Numbered from the stretch's first letter, positions 34,466 through 44,660 are shown. The stretch is 64,000 nt of DNA from Nonlabens antarcticus (GCF_015356755.1 NZ_JADFCO010000065.1:434001-498000), one strand, 5' to 3'. Notes: a model not told the origin generated them from the sequence alone. Program-made: numbers and translations.

Positions 34466-35830
34466 TTACTTTTTCAAGTTAATTTCAGTACGTCTGTTTT
34501 GTTGTTTTCCAGCTGCAGTACTATTGTCAGCGATAGGCTTACTCTCACCGAAACCTTCAGCAGATAATCTATTGCTTTCAATACCACCATTAACTAGATA
34601 TCTAAGTACAGAATTAGCTCTTTCGTCAGATAATTTTTGGTTAGAAGCTTCAGATCCTACACTATCGGTATGACCGTCGATAGAAAATTTAGCATCTGGA
34701 TACTTTTCTAAGATTGTAATTATATCCTTAAGAGTTTGAGCAGATTCCTTTTGGATAGAATACTTAGCTGTATCAAACAAGATTGTTCTAGCATAAGCAT
34801 TCAATTGTTTTTGCTCTTCCATAGTTGGTACTGCAGGACGTGGACATCCTTGAAGTTCAGCAACACCTGCTTCATTAGGACATTTGTCATCTTTATCAGC
34901 TATTCCATCACCATCTGTATCAGGACAACCGTTGAATTTAGCTAAACCAGCAACAGTAGGACATTCATCATCTTTGTCAGCAATACCATCACCATCTGTA
35001 TCAGGACATCCATTAAGCGCTACTAAACCTGCAACCTCAGGACATTCATCATCTTTATCAAGTACAGTGTCACCATCTGTGTCAGGACAACCATTGGTAG
35101 CAGCAGGACCTGCAACTAATGGACATGCATCCTCACTATCTTTTATACCATCACCATCAGAATCAGGACAACCATTGAATTGTTCTAGACCTGGAGTCTC
35201 AGGACATTCATCTTTATTGTCTGGAATACCGTCACCATCAGTATCAACAGCTCCCCATGCAAACTTAATCCCGGCTACATGCTGGAAGTGTTTAGGGCTT
35301 GCATCTTCAAATGCATGCTTGTAAGTAGTTTGAACATTAAAATAAACGCTTTCAGCTAATCTAATGTCAAATCCTACTGTACCATTAAAGGTACCGAAAG
35401 AAATGTCATCTATAAATTGATAAGAACCACCAATACCAAGGTAAGGATTGAATAAGTCGCTACCGTTGTAGATTTCACGAAGATTATATCTAAGTCCACC
35501 ATCAAAACTGTAATATGCCATGTCACTTACTCTTGTGTCGCCTACTCGATCAATTTTGCTCAAAGAAGCTGCAAGAGTTGAAACAATACCATCACCAATA
35601 TAATAGCCCACCTCAACACGAGTAGGGGCGGTTAAAATGTTATAGTGATCCACATTAAAGAATTCATCAAAGTATCCTCCTAATCCTTGATCTTCCTCAC
35701 CTACGGGATAAAGATCAATAGCAGTGACACCTACAGAAACTGCAAAGCGGTTTGTCTCGTCTTGTGCTTGAACAATACCTGCAGAAAGCAAGATTGCACC
35801 AGCAATAAACAATTTAAAATAATTTTTCAT
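34466..35830 (-). CDS. OmpA-family outer membrane protein with thrombospondin type 3 repeats
   Basis: A 454-residue outer-membrane protein. Signal peptide ([18 protein letters not shown], cut after VQAQ), an eight-stranded beta-barrel (about 25-190), five calcium-binding thrombospondin type 3 repeats of the form DTDGDGIxDxxDxCP (about 193-328), and a C-terminal OmpA peptidoglycan-binding domain (about 340-454, [10 protein letters not shown]-like core and [15 protein letters not shown]). Typical of major Bacteroidota OMPs that tether the outer membrane to the wall. A good promoter lies just upstream and a strong terminator downstream: monocistronic and likely highly expressed. Confidence 0.95.
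   Translation of the reverse strand: MKNYFKLFIAGAILLSAGIVQAQDETNRFAVSVGVTAIDLYPVGEEDQGLGGYFDEFFNVDHYNILTAPTRVEVGYYIGDGIVSTLAASLSKIDRVGDTRVSDMAYYSFDGGLRYNLREIYNGSDLFNPYLGIGGSYQFIDDISFGTFNGTVGFDIRLAESVYFNVQTTYKHAFEDASPKHFQHVAGIKFAWGAVDTDGDGIPDNKDECPETPGLEQFNGCPDSDGDGIKDSEDACPLVAGPAATNGCPDTDGDTVLDKDDECPEVAGLVALNGCPDTDGDGIADKDDECPTVAGLAKFNGCPDTDGDGIADKDDKCPNEAGVAELQGCPRPAVPTMEEQKQLNAYARTILFDTAKYSIQKESAQTLKDIITILEKYPDAKFSIDGHTDSVGSEASNQKLSDERANSVLRYLVNGGIESNRLSAEGFGESKPIADNSTAAGKQQNRRTEINLKK
34845..35250 (-). repeat. In-frame tandem repeats encoding thrombospondin type 3 units
   Basis: Five related units of about 70-80 bases each, coding for DTDGDG-type calcium loops separated by CP and GCP. The last two units are the most alike, suggesting recent duplication or gene conversion inside ompA. 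Confidence 0.85.
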
Positions 35831-35858
35831 GTTGGTTTAATTTAGATTTACAACTGAG

Positions 35859-35888
35859 CAAAAATAATTTGTTCTTAGTCAATTGCAA
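35859..35888 (-). promoter_or_regulatory. Bacteroidota promoter of ompA
   Basis: On the minus strand: TTG (-33), 19 bases, then TATTTTTG (-7), a perfect TAnnTTTG with ideal spacing, 28 bases before the ATG. Confidence 0.6.
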
Positions 35889-35940
35889 GCATTATGGTTT
35901 AAAATTATTGTAATTAGATAACTACCAAACGGATAAACTG

Positions 35941-37140
35941 TTAATTTTTGATAATATTTAGGGCTTTTCCTACTTTTTCAAAGGCATTAATAGCTTTATC
36001 CAGGTGTGCTTGAGAATGGGCAGCACTTAATTGTACTCTAATACGAGCCTTTTCCTTAGGTACTACGGGAAAAAAGAAGCCAATTACATAAATTCCTTCC
36101 TCCAGCAACATATCTGCCATCTTCTGTGACAGTTTTGCATCGTATAACATTACGGGAACAATTGCGCTCTCTCCATCGACAAAATCAAAGCCTAATTTTT
36201 GCATTCCTTTTTTGAAATAGGCGGTATTCGATTGCACTTTTTCAATTAGGTCAGTGCTGGAATCTATCAGTTCTAAAGCTTTTATGGAAGCGCCTACAAT
36301 AGAAGGTGCTAGAGAATTAGAGAAAAGGTAAGGTCTTGAACGCTGGCGTAAGATTTCAATCACCTCTTTATTTGCACAAGTATAACCACCCATTGCACCA
36401 CCCAAAGCTTTTCCTAATGTCCCTGTCACTATATCGATGCGACCTAGTACACCTTTAGCTTCTAGAGATCCACGACCTGTGTCACCTAAGAAACCTGCGG
36501 CGTGACATTCATCTACCATTACAAGTGCGTCATACTTATCTGCGAGATCACAGATTTTATCTAGAGGAGCTAATATCCCATCCATGGAAAATACACCGTC
36601 AGTTACAATCACCTTATGACGCGCTCCATCTTCATTAGCCTGCTTTAATTGCTTCTCCAGGTCAGTCATGTCTGCATTTGCATAACGGTATCGCGCTGCT
36701 TTACATAAACGAACGCCATCAATAATGGAAGCGTGATTTAAAGAATCTGAAATGATAGCATCCTCTTTTCCTAATAACGGTTCAAATACACCGGCATTAG
36801 CATCAAAACACGCTGCATATAATATGGTGTCTTCCATACCATAGAAATCGGCAAGTTTTTGTTCTAGTTCCTTGTGAATATCTTGAGTTCCACAAATGAA
36901 TCGTACAGAACTCATTCCAAAACCATGACTGTCGAGTGTATCTTTAGCTGCTTGTATCACCTCTGGATGTGAGGAAAGACCTAAGTAATTGTTGGCACAG
37001 AAGTTAATAACCTCGCTGCCGTCTTCTAAAGTGATTACCGCATCTTGAGGCGATGTGATAATGCGCTCCTTTTTATAAAGACCGGCGTCCTTTATCTCGT
37101 CCAGTTCTTTTTGTAGAAATTCTTGAATTGCTCCGTACAT
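35941..37140 (-). CDS. kbl: Glycine C-acetyltransferase (2-amino-3-ketobutyrate CoA ligase)
   Basis: A 399-residue PLP enzyme of the alpha-oxoamine synthase family. It splits 2-amino-3-oxobutyrate with CoA to glycine and acetyl-CoA in threonine breakdown. Motifs: [12 protein letters not shown] near the N-terminus, [10 protein letters not shown] (PLP pyridine contact) and the Schiff-base lysine in [27 protein letters not shown] separates Kbl from BioF/HemA-type relatives. No threonine dehydrogenase gene is beside it. Monocistronic. Confidence 0.93.
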   Translation of the reverse strand: MYGAIQEFLQKELDEIKDAGLYKKERIITSPQDAVITLEDGSEVINFCANNYLGLSSHPEVIQAAKDTLDSHGFGMSSVRFICGTQDIHKELEQKLADFYGMEDTILYAACFDANAGVFEPLLGKEDAIISDSLNHASIIDGVRLCKAARYRYANADMTDLEKQLKQANEDGARHKVIVTDGVFSMDGILAPLDKICDLADKYDALVMVDECHAAGFLGDTGRGSLEAKGVLGRIDIVTGTLGKALGGAMGGYTCANKEVIEILRQRSRPYLFSNSLAPSIVGASIKALELIDSSTDLIEKVQSNTAYFKKGMQKLGFDFVDGESAIVPVMLYDAKLSQKMADMLLEEGIYVIGFFFPVVPKEKARIRVQLSAAHSQAHLDKAINAFEKVGKALNIIKN

Positions 37141-37181
37141 AATATGCTTCTTTTCTCACAAAGATAACGACTATAAAACAT

Positions 37182-40100
37182 CTAGCTCCAGCTCACGATG
37201 TTCAAATCGTCTGTATAGATTAAGATCTTGCGATCAATCGTATATCCCATAGAGATCAATAATGTGCCATAACCTTCAAGCTGTAATTTATGTTTCTCAT
37301 TCTCGCCACCCGTTTTGTAATCTATAATGATTATGGATTTTCCTTTTCTAACTAATCGATCTGGAATAGCCTTACTACCATCGGTTTTTAAAATTCCTTT
37401 TTCATTGATTCCATCAACTCCTTTTTCATAATAGATTGCTAGATCAGGATGAAAAATGATTTTTCTTATTTTATCAATCAATTCTTGGCCTTCAACATCA
37501 GTAAAGCTGCGATCCAGTGTCACAGCGTCCTCAACATCTTCTAGGCCTGCAACGTCTGATAATAGCGACAAGTAATAATGCAATTGCGTTCCAGCTTCAA
37601 TTGCATCAATGGCACCGCTTGCCCATAACAACCCTTTACGCGTAGAAAATGTAGACCTATTGGTCAAGTGACTTACAAAATAGCTGTCCATCAATTCGCT
37701 TGTAGCCACCGCAGTTTTTTTAGAGATTTTAAGAGAAGATCCATTTTGTGCTGTCTTATAGCCGTTCTTTTCTTCAAGTTCCCAACTGGATTTATCGATG
37801 AACTCCATCAGTAATTTGCTGTAGTTTTTCTTTTCCTTTTTATTTTCAAGACAACTCACATACAGCTGTTCCTTAGCACGCGTAAAGGCTACATATAAGG
37901 TATTGATCTGATCCATTTCTGCTTTTGAAAGTTGTTCTAAGTACATTTCTGACGCTGGCTGTGGATATTGTAAACACTCTTTCTTAAGCGAAATATACAG
38001 GTGTTCAAATCCTTGATACTCCTCTGCTGTTACTGGCATCCATCCCGTAACATCTCTCGCATCATCTAGAATCACATCACAATAGGGAACGATTACTACT
38101 GGAAATTCTAGACCTTTAGACTTGTGAATTGTCATTATCTGGACTGCTGTAGGATCATCTGCGGCAGGAACGCTCAAGCCATTTTGCTTGTGTTCCCACT
38201 GCTCTAAAAATGCTGATGCGGTCTTTTGAAGTCCTGCGGCAAATTCAAATACAAATTCCAGAAATGCCTGCAACCTCATGTCATGATTCTTTAATAAATC
38301 CAGTGCGACTGCTGCTTTTTCGGTTGCTTGAAATAAGGGCGCTTTCGCGAAAGCGAGATAGACATCACCCTCACTACTCAATATATTTTTAGAAATATCC
38401 TTAAGACTGGTATGCAAATGTTCCTGGATAAAATCATGGATGTCACCCAAGTTTTGTAGGAGGGCATATTGCAATAAAAATTCATAACGTGGCTGTTGCT
38501 GCTCTGGATAGAGACACATTCTCATGTATTGAACCAGCAATTGAACGCGTGGTGAAGCCGCTACTAATAAACTATCGCTGGAAACCACGCTCATATCGTT
38601 GCGCACTAAATATTGCGCAATTTCATCGCCTTGTTTCTTCTTACGTACTAAAACACAGATCTCATTAGGTGCAAAACCAGCATCAAGTGCCTGATCTATT
38701 TGCCGCTTGACGTGCAGCGGGTAAATGGTATTTAATTCTTCATCTTCTTCTAACGCCTCCTTTTCATCGCCGTCTAAAAAGTCGATCTGAACATATCCGC
38801 CGGTTTTATGAGTGGGTTCTTGATGAAGGTATTCTTGATAGAGGTTTTTATAAAGCTCGCTGCTGAGGTATCCACCATAATGATTGAAAAAGGCATTGTT
38901 GAAAGAAATAATGCCATCATAACTGCGCCAGTTTGTACCTAGCGTTACATTACTTTTCTCTTGCATGAACAGTTGATCACCAGTGAGAATATTTAGAAAC
39001 TGATCTGCATCGCCACCTCGCCATCGATAAATGGATTGCTTTGCATCACCTACCAGCATAAGGCTACCGCGAGTACCATCAGGACGTTCCTGACTAATAG
39101 GATTTTCAATAAGCGGCATGAGGTTTTCCCATTGCATGCGACTGGTATCCTGAAATTCATCCACAAAGTAATGACGGTAGCGCTCGCCTAATCGTTCATA
39201 AACAAATGGTGCGGGCTGATCTTTTATCTGTCTCGATAGAATGCCATTAAATTCATGTATAGGCACGATCTGCTCATCTGCTGTAATTTTATCTATTTCT
39301 TTGATCAGTTCATTGAGTAGAGAAAGCGCAGTGATACTGGATAATGCATTGCGATGCATTGAAATAACACCGGATTGTTCTTGAAATTCCTGAATGAGAC
39401 TTGCAAGTTCTGCCTGTTTATTATCTATTAAATCCTTATTCCCAGCTGCACTAGTTCCCGCAACCGATTCTGTCAAGGCTTTGTCTAAATATTTTTGCTG
39501 CCCATTGGGAGGTATGTTGTTTTCAGCAATCTTTTTAATCCATCCATAAATACCTCTAGATTTTCCCGAGAAATCATCTGATGTTAGACCATTAGAATCA
39601 TAATAGGAAATGAGGTCTTTACCTTGTTTCACCAGGCTTGTTTCGGCGCTGTTGATTAATTCATATAATTTTTTGCGTAATAGCAGAAAATCGGCAATGG
39701 TTTTTGTCTTGAGATGTTCTAGATAATGATAATGAGATTCACTCAAAATCAAACGGGCCACATTGTGTAGGTCAAATTCAATATCCCAACTTTTTCCTTC
39801 GTCAATTTTAGAAAGGGAGAATTCGATGAGTAATTTAGTCAGTTGTTTTTCTTTCCCAGCTCTTGAGAGCAGGTTATGAATAGCTTTAGAAATCAGGCTA
39901 TCGCTATCCAACTCAATTTCAAAACCATCTGGCAACTCCACTTCGCGAGCAAACGTCCTTAGAATCCTGTGATTAAAACTGTCAATGGTGACAATATCAA
40001 ACGCCGCATAGTCGTGCAGAAGTTTCTGCTCGATATTGATTGCTTTAGTCCGCAGTTGGTCATCGTTCATTCCAGTTTCTATCTGGATGTGATCTTTGAT

Positions 40101-40328
40101 GGTCTGTAATTCTTCAGGTAAATTTTTCTGAGTTAAATGATGCAAGTTCTCTAGGATGCGCTGCTTCATTTCGGCCACCGCTTTATTTGTAAATGTTACC
40201 GCCAGGATTTCTCGATAGCCATTGTGGAAATTGCTTTTGAAGAGTAATGTCAAATAATCTCTTGCAAGAGTATATGTTTTTCCTGAACCTGCGCTGGCGC
40301 TATAGAATGTAGTGGGCTGATGCTGCAT
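37182..40328 (-). CDS. UvrD/Rep-type helicase-nuclease, AddA-like
   Basis: A 1048-residue SF1 helicase with a C-terminal nuclease. Motifs: Walker A SASAGSGKTYTL (about 10-21), DEFQDTSRMQW, GDAKQSIYRWRGGD, MTIHKSKGLEFPVV and YVAFTRAKEQLYVS, then a RecB-type nuclease core IIIIDYKTGG near the C-terminus. It should unwind and resect double-strand breaks with the AddB-like protein encoded at 31.6-34.4 kb. I chose ATG 40328 because the family Walker A lies about nine residues from the start; ATG 40343 is also possible. A palindrome copy encodes AFAKA. Confidence 0.92.
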   Translation of the reverse strand: MQHQPTTFYSASAGSGKTYTLARDYLTLLFKSNFHNGYREILAVTFTNKAVAEMKQRILENLHHLTQKNLPEELQTIKDHIQIETGMNDDQLRTKAINIEQKLLHDYAAFDIVTIDSFNHRILRTFAREVELPDGFEIELDSDSLISKAIHNLLSRAGKEKQLTKLLIEFSLSKIDEGKSWDIEFDLHNVARLILSESHYHYLEHLKTKTIADFLLLRKKLYELINSAETSLVKQGKDLISYYDSNGLTSDDFSGKSRGIYGWIKKIAENNIPPNGQQKYLDKALTESVAGTSAAGNKDLIDNKQAELASLIQEFQEQSGVISMHRNALSSITALSLLNELIKEIDKITADEQIVPIHEFNGILSRQIKDQPAPFVYERLGERYRHYFVDEFQDTSRMQWENLMPLIENPISQERPDGTRGSLMLVGDAKQSIYRWRGGDADQFLNILTGDQLFMQEKSNVTLGTNWRSYDGIISFNNAFFNHYGGYLSSELYKNLYQEYLHQEPTHKTGGYVQIDFLDGDEKEALEEDEELNTIYPLHVKRQIDQALDAGFAPNEICVLVRKKKQGDEIAQYLVRNDMSVVSSDSLLVAASPRVQLLVQYMRMCLYPEQQQPRYEFLLQYALLQNLGDIHDFIQEHLHTSLKDISKNILSSEGDVYLAFAKAPLFQATEKAAVALDLLKNHDMRLQAFLEFVFEFAAGLQKTASAFLEQWEHKQNGLSVPAADDPTAVQIMTIHKSKGLEFPVVIVPYCDVILDDARDVTGWMPVTAEEYQGFEHLYISLKKECLQYPQPASEMYLEQLSKAEMDQINTLYVAFTRAKEQLYVSCLENKKEKKNYSKLLMEFIDKSSWELEEKNGYKTAQNGSSLKISKKTAVATSELMDSYFVSHLTNRSTFSTRKGLLWASGAIDAIEAGTQLHYYLSLLSDVAGLEDVEDAVTLDRSFTDVEGQELIDKIRKIIFHPDLAIYYEKGVDGINEKGILKTDGSKAIPDRLVRKGKSIIIIDYKTGGENEKHKLQLEGYGTLLISMGYTIDRKILIYTDDLNIVSWS
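38340..38355. repeat. 16-bp palindrome, perfect copy, inside AddA-like gene
   Basis: CGCTTTCGCGAAAGCG, read as AFAKA (LAFAKAPLF) on the minus strand. Confidence 0.95.
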
Positions 40329-40673
40329 ACCCAAATTTACCAATTAATGATCATTGTTATAGGTATGAAGGCGGTAGAAAGATAAAAGACTTTAGAGGGT
40401 AGTTGTAGCGTGGGAAAACGGATTGAGTTTTGAGTCATCCTACCGAAATGTCAAAATTAGATTAAGAAAAGCTCTCCTCTAGGGAAATGTCCGATGGGTA
40501 AAGGTGATCCTATCGGTACTTGTTAGCTAAATTGATTTCAGAACCAGCCCATCAAAAAGTCTTTTCCCACCGTTAATGTTTATGCATATTATAACACCTA
40601 CAATTTTATGTAAAGCCATTGTTGATGTAACTTTATACCTAAGCACTGAATAACTAACTAAAAATATAAAATA
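40329..40673. other. Intergenic, 345 bases, divergent promoter region
   Basis: Between the AddA-like gene (minus) and the superoxide dismutase gene (plus). A 7/8 match to the -7 box, TAACTTTA (40628-40635), lies 38 bases before the sod ATG with a TTTTATG about 20 bases upstream. No ORF or terminator seen. Confidence 0.35.
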
Positions 40674-41282
40674 ATGGCTTTCGAATTACCAAAATTAGAT
40701 TACGCATATGACGCGTTAGAACCAAGTATAGATGCAAAAACAATGGAGATTCACCATACAAAGCATCATCAAGGATATACTGATAAATTAAATGCCGCAA
40801 TTAAAGGCACAGAATACGAAGGGAAGACAATTGAGAACATTCTCAAGAATGTTGACATGGAAAACAAAGCAGTTAGAAATAATGGCGGCGGATTTTATAA
40901 CCACAGCCTTTTCTGGAAAATCATGTCTCCAAATGGTGGAGGTCATCCTTCAGGCGAATTGAAAACAGCGATCGAAAAAGAATTCGGTAGCTATGAAGAA
41001 TTCAAAACTAAATTTGAAGAAACGGCTAAAGGCCAGTTCGGTTCAGGTTGGGCATTCTTATGTGTTCATGAAGGTGGGAAAGTAGCCATTTGTGGATGTC
41101 CTAATCAGGACAACTCCTTAATGCCTGGTGTAGGATGTGGTGGAACACCAGTTCTAGGATTAGACGTTTGGGAACACGCATACTACTTGAAATATCAAAA
41201 CAAACGCCCAGATTACGTGAGCGCATTTTTTGATGTTATCAACTGGGAAGAAGTTTCAAAAATCTATGCTCAGAATAAATAG
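40674..41282 (+). CDS. sodA: Superoxide dismutase, Mn/Fe family
   Basis: A 202-residue cytosolic dismutase converting superoxide to O2 and H2O2. Metal ligands: His27 (MEIHHTKHH), His77 (FYNHSLFW), Asp164 and His168 (DVWEHAYY). Gly-Gly-Gly before His77 and the NQD at 144-146 are Mn-type signatures. Unusual are four cysteines, Cys130, Cys140, Cys142 and Cys155, the last three around the NQD loop in place of the usual STPNQD; they could form a disulfide or redox switch. Monocistronic, with a strong terminator 22 bases downstream. Confidence 0.95.
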   Translation: MAFELPKLDYAYDALEPSIDAKTMEIHHTKHHQGYTDKLNAAIKGTEYEGKTIENILKNVDMENKAVRNNGGGFYNHSLFWKIMSPNGGGHPSGELKTAIEKEFGSYEEFKTKFEETAKGQFGSGWAFLCVHEGGKVAICGCPNQDNSLMPGVGCGGTPVLGLDVWEHAYYLKYQNKRPDYVSAFFDVINWEEVSKIYAQNK

Positions 41283-41303
41283 TCTGTAGCAACTCAAATC
41301 AAG

Positions 41304-41339
41304 AAAGCCCTTTGAATGTAGATTCAAAGGGCTTTTTTT
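41304..41339. terminator. Terminator of sod, also usable by the RDD gene
   Basis: Perfect 14-bp stem AAAGCCCTTTGAAT/ATTCAAAGGGCTTT with loop GTAG, then a T-run on the plus strand. Confidence 0.85.
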
Positions 41340-41760
41340 ATTTTCCAATATAATGTTTAGAAACGACTATAGTATCTGCCCATAAGTCTCCAACTCTTTG
41401 ATGATATTCTGTACTTTGTATAACAACAAACCCTACCAAACCAAAAAAGAACATATCAATTGGATCTAATAAATGTCTTTTGAAAGACTCAAGAAATGTT
41501 AGTTTTCGATTGATTCCACTTTTGGGTATGGGCTTGATACCGACAATAGTGTTTCCAAAAGTTGCACCGAGTTTTATCTCTACACCTACAGTAAGTACAG
41601 ACCAACAACCGAAAATAAGAATAGAATAAAGACCATTCATTGAGCTAAGCCCATTTTGATCTTTTGGGATTAGGTAAAGAATCATAATAATTGATAAAAA
41701 ATAAATTAATGCGTAGTCTATCAATCCTGCGAAAAATCTTCTTCCTAAAAATGATTTCAT
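41338..41760 (-). CDS. RDD-family membrane protein
   Basis: A 140-residue protein with three hydrophobic segments and the RDD signature near its N-terminus (GRRFFAGLIDYALIYF, with Arg and Asp), then KLGATFGNTIVGIKP and HQRVGDLWADTIVV. RDD proteins are small inner-membrane proteins of uncertain, possibly transport or ion-homeostasis function. I chose ATG 41760; the longer frame would need a TTG start. It follows the PurF-like gene by 17 bases, so it is probably in that transcript. Confidence 0.85.
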   Translation of the reverse strand: MKSFLGRRFFAGLIDYALIYFLSIIMILYLIPKDQNGLSSMNGLYSILIFGCWSVLTVGVEIKLGATFGNTIVGIKPIPKSGINRKLTFLESFKRHLLDPIDMFFFGLVGFVVIQSTEYHQRVGDLWADTIVVSKHYIGK

Positions 41761-41777
41761 TACTACTATCTTAATTA

Positions 41778-43676
41778 TCAATAAGCCCGTTCATCATTCT
41801 TCTCATAGAAATTGATAAAGGCTTTATTTACGACACGATTTCCACCATCTGTTGGATAGTTTCCTGTAAAATACCAATCCCCTAAATTCTTAGGGCAAGC
41901 TTTATGAAGATTATCCACCGTTTGATAGATCACATCAACTTTTGCATTAATTGTTTCATCAGAGAGTAACTCTGCTATTTTGTCTGAGATTTCTTCATAT
42001 GTAAATGGATCGTAGAATTCCTTGACATAATTGATGACATCGCGATCTTCGTATTCTAATTGTAATTTACACTTCTCGTAAACTTCTTTTATGACTGATT
42101 CCGTCCCGCGGTCTTTGTGCAAATGCAGTGCTGCTTGAAAGGCAACTAATCCTTCCAGTCGTGCCATATCAATCCCATAACAATCAGGATATCTGATTTG
42201 TGGTGCACTCGATACAATCACAATGCTTTTAGGGTTCAATCGATCCATCATTTTGAGAATGGATTTTTTCAAGGTAGTACCGCGAACTATGGAATCATCA
42301 ATGATCACTAAGTTATCAGTAGGTTTGACCACACCATAAGTAACGTCGTAAACGTGTGCCACTAGATCATCGCGGGAGGAATCCTCTGTAATAAAGGTGC
42401 GCAGTTTTGCGTCTTTAATGGCAATTTTCTCAGTGCGCAGCTTTCGCGAAAGCGTCTTTTCAACCTGCTCCGCAGTTAGTTTGCCTTCTCCAGCAAGAAT
42501 GGCATCTCTTTTCTGCTCGTTTAAAACTTGGTGTCCAGCTTCGATCATCCCGTAGAAGGAAGTTTCTGCTGTATTTGGAATGTAAGAGAAAACGCTGTGA
42601 TCAATGTCACCACCTATTTTCTCCATGATTTTAGGAAATAATAATTTCCCAAGCATTTTGCGTTCCTGATAGATTTCTGCATCGCTACCGCGGGAGAAAT
42701 AAATGCGTTCAAAAGAACAAGCCTTGCGTTCTAGTGGCTCGCTAATCTGATCTAAAGTCACAGTACCATCTTTCTTAATGATGATCGCTTTACCAGGGTC
42801 TAGTTCGTGAACGTCCTCAAATCTGGCATTAAACGCGGTCTGGATTACTGGGCGTTCACTTGCTACTACCACAACCTCGTCATCCTGATAATAATAAGCG
42901 GGCCTTATGCCAGCGGGATCGCGCAGTAAAAAGGCATCACCGTGTCCCATTAAACCACCCATCGCATAACCACCATCCCAATCGCGGGCACTTTTACGTA
43001 GGATTTTAGCAACATTGATTTCTTCGGCGATTTTAGGAGAAGCTTCAATTTTTGAAAATCCTTTCTTCTTAAATTTCTTGTATAATTTCCGAACCTCGTT
43101 GTCCTGGAAATGCCCCACTTTTTCCATCACCGTTACGGTGTCTGCCATATCTTTGGGGTGTTGACCTAGTTCTACGAGCTTATTAAAAAGCTTAGCAACG
43201 TTTGTCATATTGAAGTTACCAGCCATAATCAGGTTGCGATGCATCCAGTTATTCTGCCGTAAAAAGGGATGAACCGCTTCTATGGAATTTTTACCAAAGG
43301 TTCCATAACGCACGTGTCCCATCAACAATTCTCCCACATAGGGAATGTTCTTTTTTTGAGAATCAACATCATCCTTCATTTCTGGATGAGCCACCATTTC
43401 TTCATTGATCCGATTATTAATCTGCGAAAAAATATCTTGAATAGGTTGTGATTCATTGCTGCGCACTCGAGAAATGTAGCGTTCCCCAGGTTTCACATCT
43501 AACTTGATACTAGCAAACCCAGCGCCATCCTGACCGCGGTTGTGCTGCTTTTCCATCATTAAGTACATCTTGTTGATGCCGTAAAATGCCGTGCCGTATT
43601 TTTCCTTATAATATTCCAGCGGCTTTAACAACCGGATTAAAGCAATACCACATTCATGTTTTAATTCATCGCTCAT
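41778..43676 (-). CDS. Long PurF-like class II amidotransferase/phosphoribosyltransferase
   Basis: A 632-residue paralogue of amidophosphoribosyltransferase, which uses glutamine and PRPP to make phosphoribosylamine. Nucleophile Cys9 (HECGIALI) would be exposed after removal of an eight-residue propeptide; GHVRYGT and AGNFNM complete the glutaminase, and VIIDDSIVRGTTL is the PRPP loop. It is about 130 residues longer than typical PurF, the extra lying in several insertions (about 75-120, 195-225 and 380-440). In Bacteroidota a shorter PurF usually exists elsewhere, so this may have another role. A palindrome copy encodes LSRKL. Confidence 0.85.
   Translation of the reverse strand: MSDELKHECGIALIRLLKPLEYYKEKYGTAFYGINKMYLMMEKQHNRGQDGAGFASIKLDVKPGERYISRVRSNESQPIQDIFSQINNRINEEMVAHPEMKDDVDSQKKNIPYVGELLMGHVRYGTFGKNSIEAVHPFLRQNNWMHRNLIMAGNFNMTNVAKLFNKLVELGQHPKDMADTVTVMEKVGHFQDNEVRKLYKKFKKKGFSKIEASPKIAEEINVAKILRKSARDWDGGYAMGGLMGHGDAFLLRDPAGIRPAYYYQDDEVVVVASERPVIQTAFNARFEDVHELDPGKAIIIKKDGTVTLDQISEPLERKACSFERIYFSRGSDAEIYQERKMLGKLLFPKIMEKIGGDIDHSVFSYIPNTAETSFYGMIEAGHQVLNEQKRDAILAGEGKLTAEQVEKTLSRKLRTEKIAIKDAKLRTFITEDSSRDDLVAHVYDVTYGVVKPTDNLVIIDDSIVRGTTLKKSILKMMDRLNPKSIVIVSSAPQIRYPDCYGIDMARLEGLVAFQAALHLHKDRGTESVIKEVYEKCKLQLEYEDRDVINYVKEFYDPFTYEEISDKIAELLSDETINAKVDVIYQTVDNLHKACPKNLGDWYFTGNYPTDGGNRVVNKAFINFYEKNDERAY
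42439..42454. repeat. 16-bp palindrome, 15/16 copy, inside PurF-like gene
   Basis: AGCTTTCGCGAAAGCG; one mismatch at the outer base. Read as TLSRKL in an insertion of the PurF-like protein. Confidence 0.85.
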
Positions 43677-43705
43677 AGCACTCAGGGGAAAATAGAGTTA
43701 AAAAA

Positions 43706-43726
43706 AGCCCGAAAATCTTTCGGGCT
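43706..43726 (-). terminator. Terminator between the PfkB kinase gene and the PurF-like gene
   Basis: Perfect 9-bp stem AGCCCGAAA/TTTCGGGCT, loop of three; six A on the plus strand give a T-run on the minus strand. It probably lowers read-through into the PurF-like gene. Confidence 0.75.
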
Positions 43727-43736
43727 GGTGTTTATA

Positions 43737-44660
43737 TTAGTTTGTTATTTCAAATTTCGTTAGCGACTTGAATTGCTCAAGTCTGCTGCTGATCTCGTCA
43801 TTCGTAACCGTTTGCATTCTCTCGGTTCCAAACTTCTCTACCGCAAAGGAGGCAAAGTTTGATCCATAAATAATCGCACGTTTCATGTTTTCAAAACTGT
43901 AATCTTTACTTGCTGCAAGGAACCCAGCAAAACCACCGGCAAATGTATCTCCAGCTCCAGTAGGGTCAAAAACTTCTTCTAATGGTAAAGCGGGTGCAAA
44001 AAAGATATCTCCTTTATGGAATAACAAAGCACCATGCTCTCCTTTTTTGATAACTACAAACTTAGGACCCATCTCATGAATCTTCTTCGCAGCAGTTACA
44101 AGGCTGTACTCACCAGATAATTGTCTTGCTTCTTCATCATTAATAGTGATAACGTCAACTTTGGCAATGACCTCTTTCAATAAATCCAGTGCGCTGTCCA
44201 TCCAGAAATTCATAGTGTCTAGAATGTGAAGATCAGCATCCTTAGTTTGCTCGATCACTCCCAATTGTACTGCTGGATGTAAATTCCCTAGCATTACTAC
44301 ATTCGCATCCTTAAATTGTTCTGGAACTACTGGTTTAAAATCGGCTAGTACATTGAGTTCTGTGGCAAGTGTGTCGCGCGTGTTCATATCATTATGATAT
44401 TTACCACTCCAGAAAAAAGTTTTCCCGTCTGCAACGATCTCGATTCCTTCAATATTCATTCCTCGATCTTCCAGCATCGTTAGGTAGTTTTCTGGAAAAT
44501 CTCCACCTACAACGCTCACTAATCCTACCTCAGTATTGAAATGTGAAGCTGCTAACCCGATAAAGGTTGCCGCACCACCTAGAATTTTATCTGTTTTGCC
44601 GAATGGCGTCTCAATCGCATCAAATGCTACCGTTCCTACTACTACCAATTTACTCATCAA
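43737..44660 (-). CDS. PfkB-family sugar/nucleoside kinase
   Basis: A 307-residue ribokinase-fold kinase. The N-terminal GGAATFIGLAAS glycine motif and the C-terminal DPTGAGDTFAGGFAGF (anion hole with catalytic Asp) are intact. Sugar or nucleoside substrate cannot be assigned; the lid region resembles adenosine/inosine kinase relatives more than ribokinase. It sits upstream of the PurF-like gene on the same strand, an association that hints at purine or ribose phosphate metabolism. Two ATGs in a row start the gene. Confidence 0.88.
   Translation of the reverse strand: MMSKLVVVGTVAFDAIETPFGKTDKILGGAATFIGLAASHFNTEVGLVSVVGGDFPENYLTMLEDRGMNIEGIEIVADGKTFFWSGKYHNDMNTRDTLATELNVLADFKPVVPEQFKDANVVMLGNLHPAVQLGVIEQTKDADLHILDTMNFWMDSALDLLKEVIAKVDVITINDEEARQLSGEYSLVTAAKKIHEMGPKFVVIKKGEHGALLFHKGDIFFAPALPLEEVFDPTGAGDTFAGGFAGFLAASKDYSFENMKRAIIYGSNFASFAVEKFGTERMQTVTNDEISSRLEQFKSLTKFEITN

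Noticed and set aside
34845-35250. CRISPR-like array
   Set aside because: The repeats are in frame, unequal in length and encode calcium-binding loops of OmpA; no spacers or cas genes.
34884-35324. 146-residue plus-strand ORF
   Set aside because: Exactly antisense to the thrombospondin repeats of ompA; the Ser/Pro-rich repeat pattern is a shadow of the calcium repeats.
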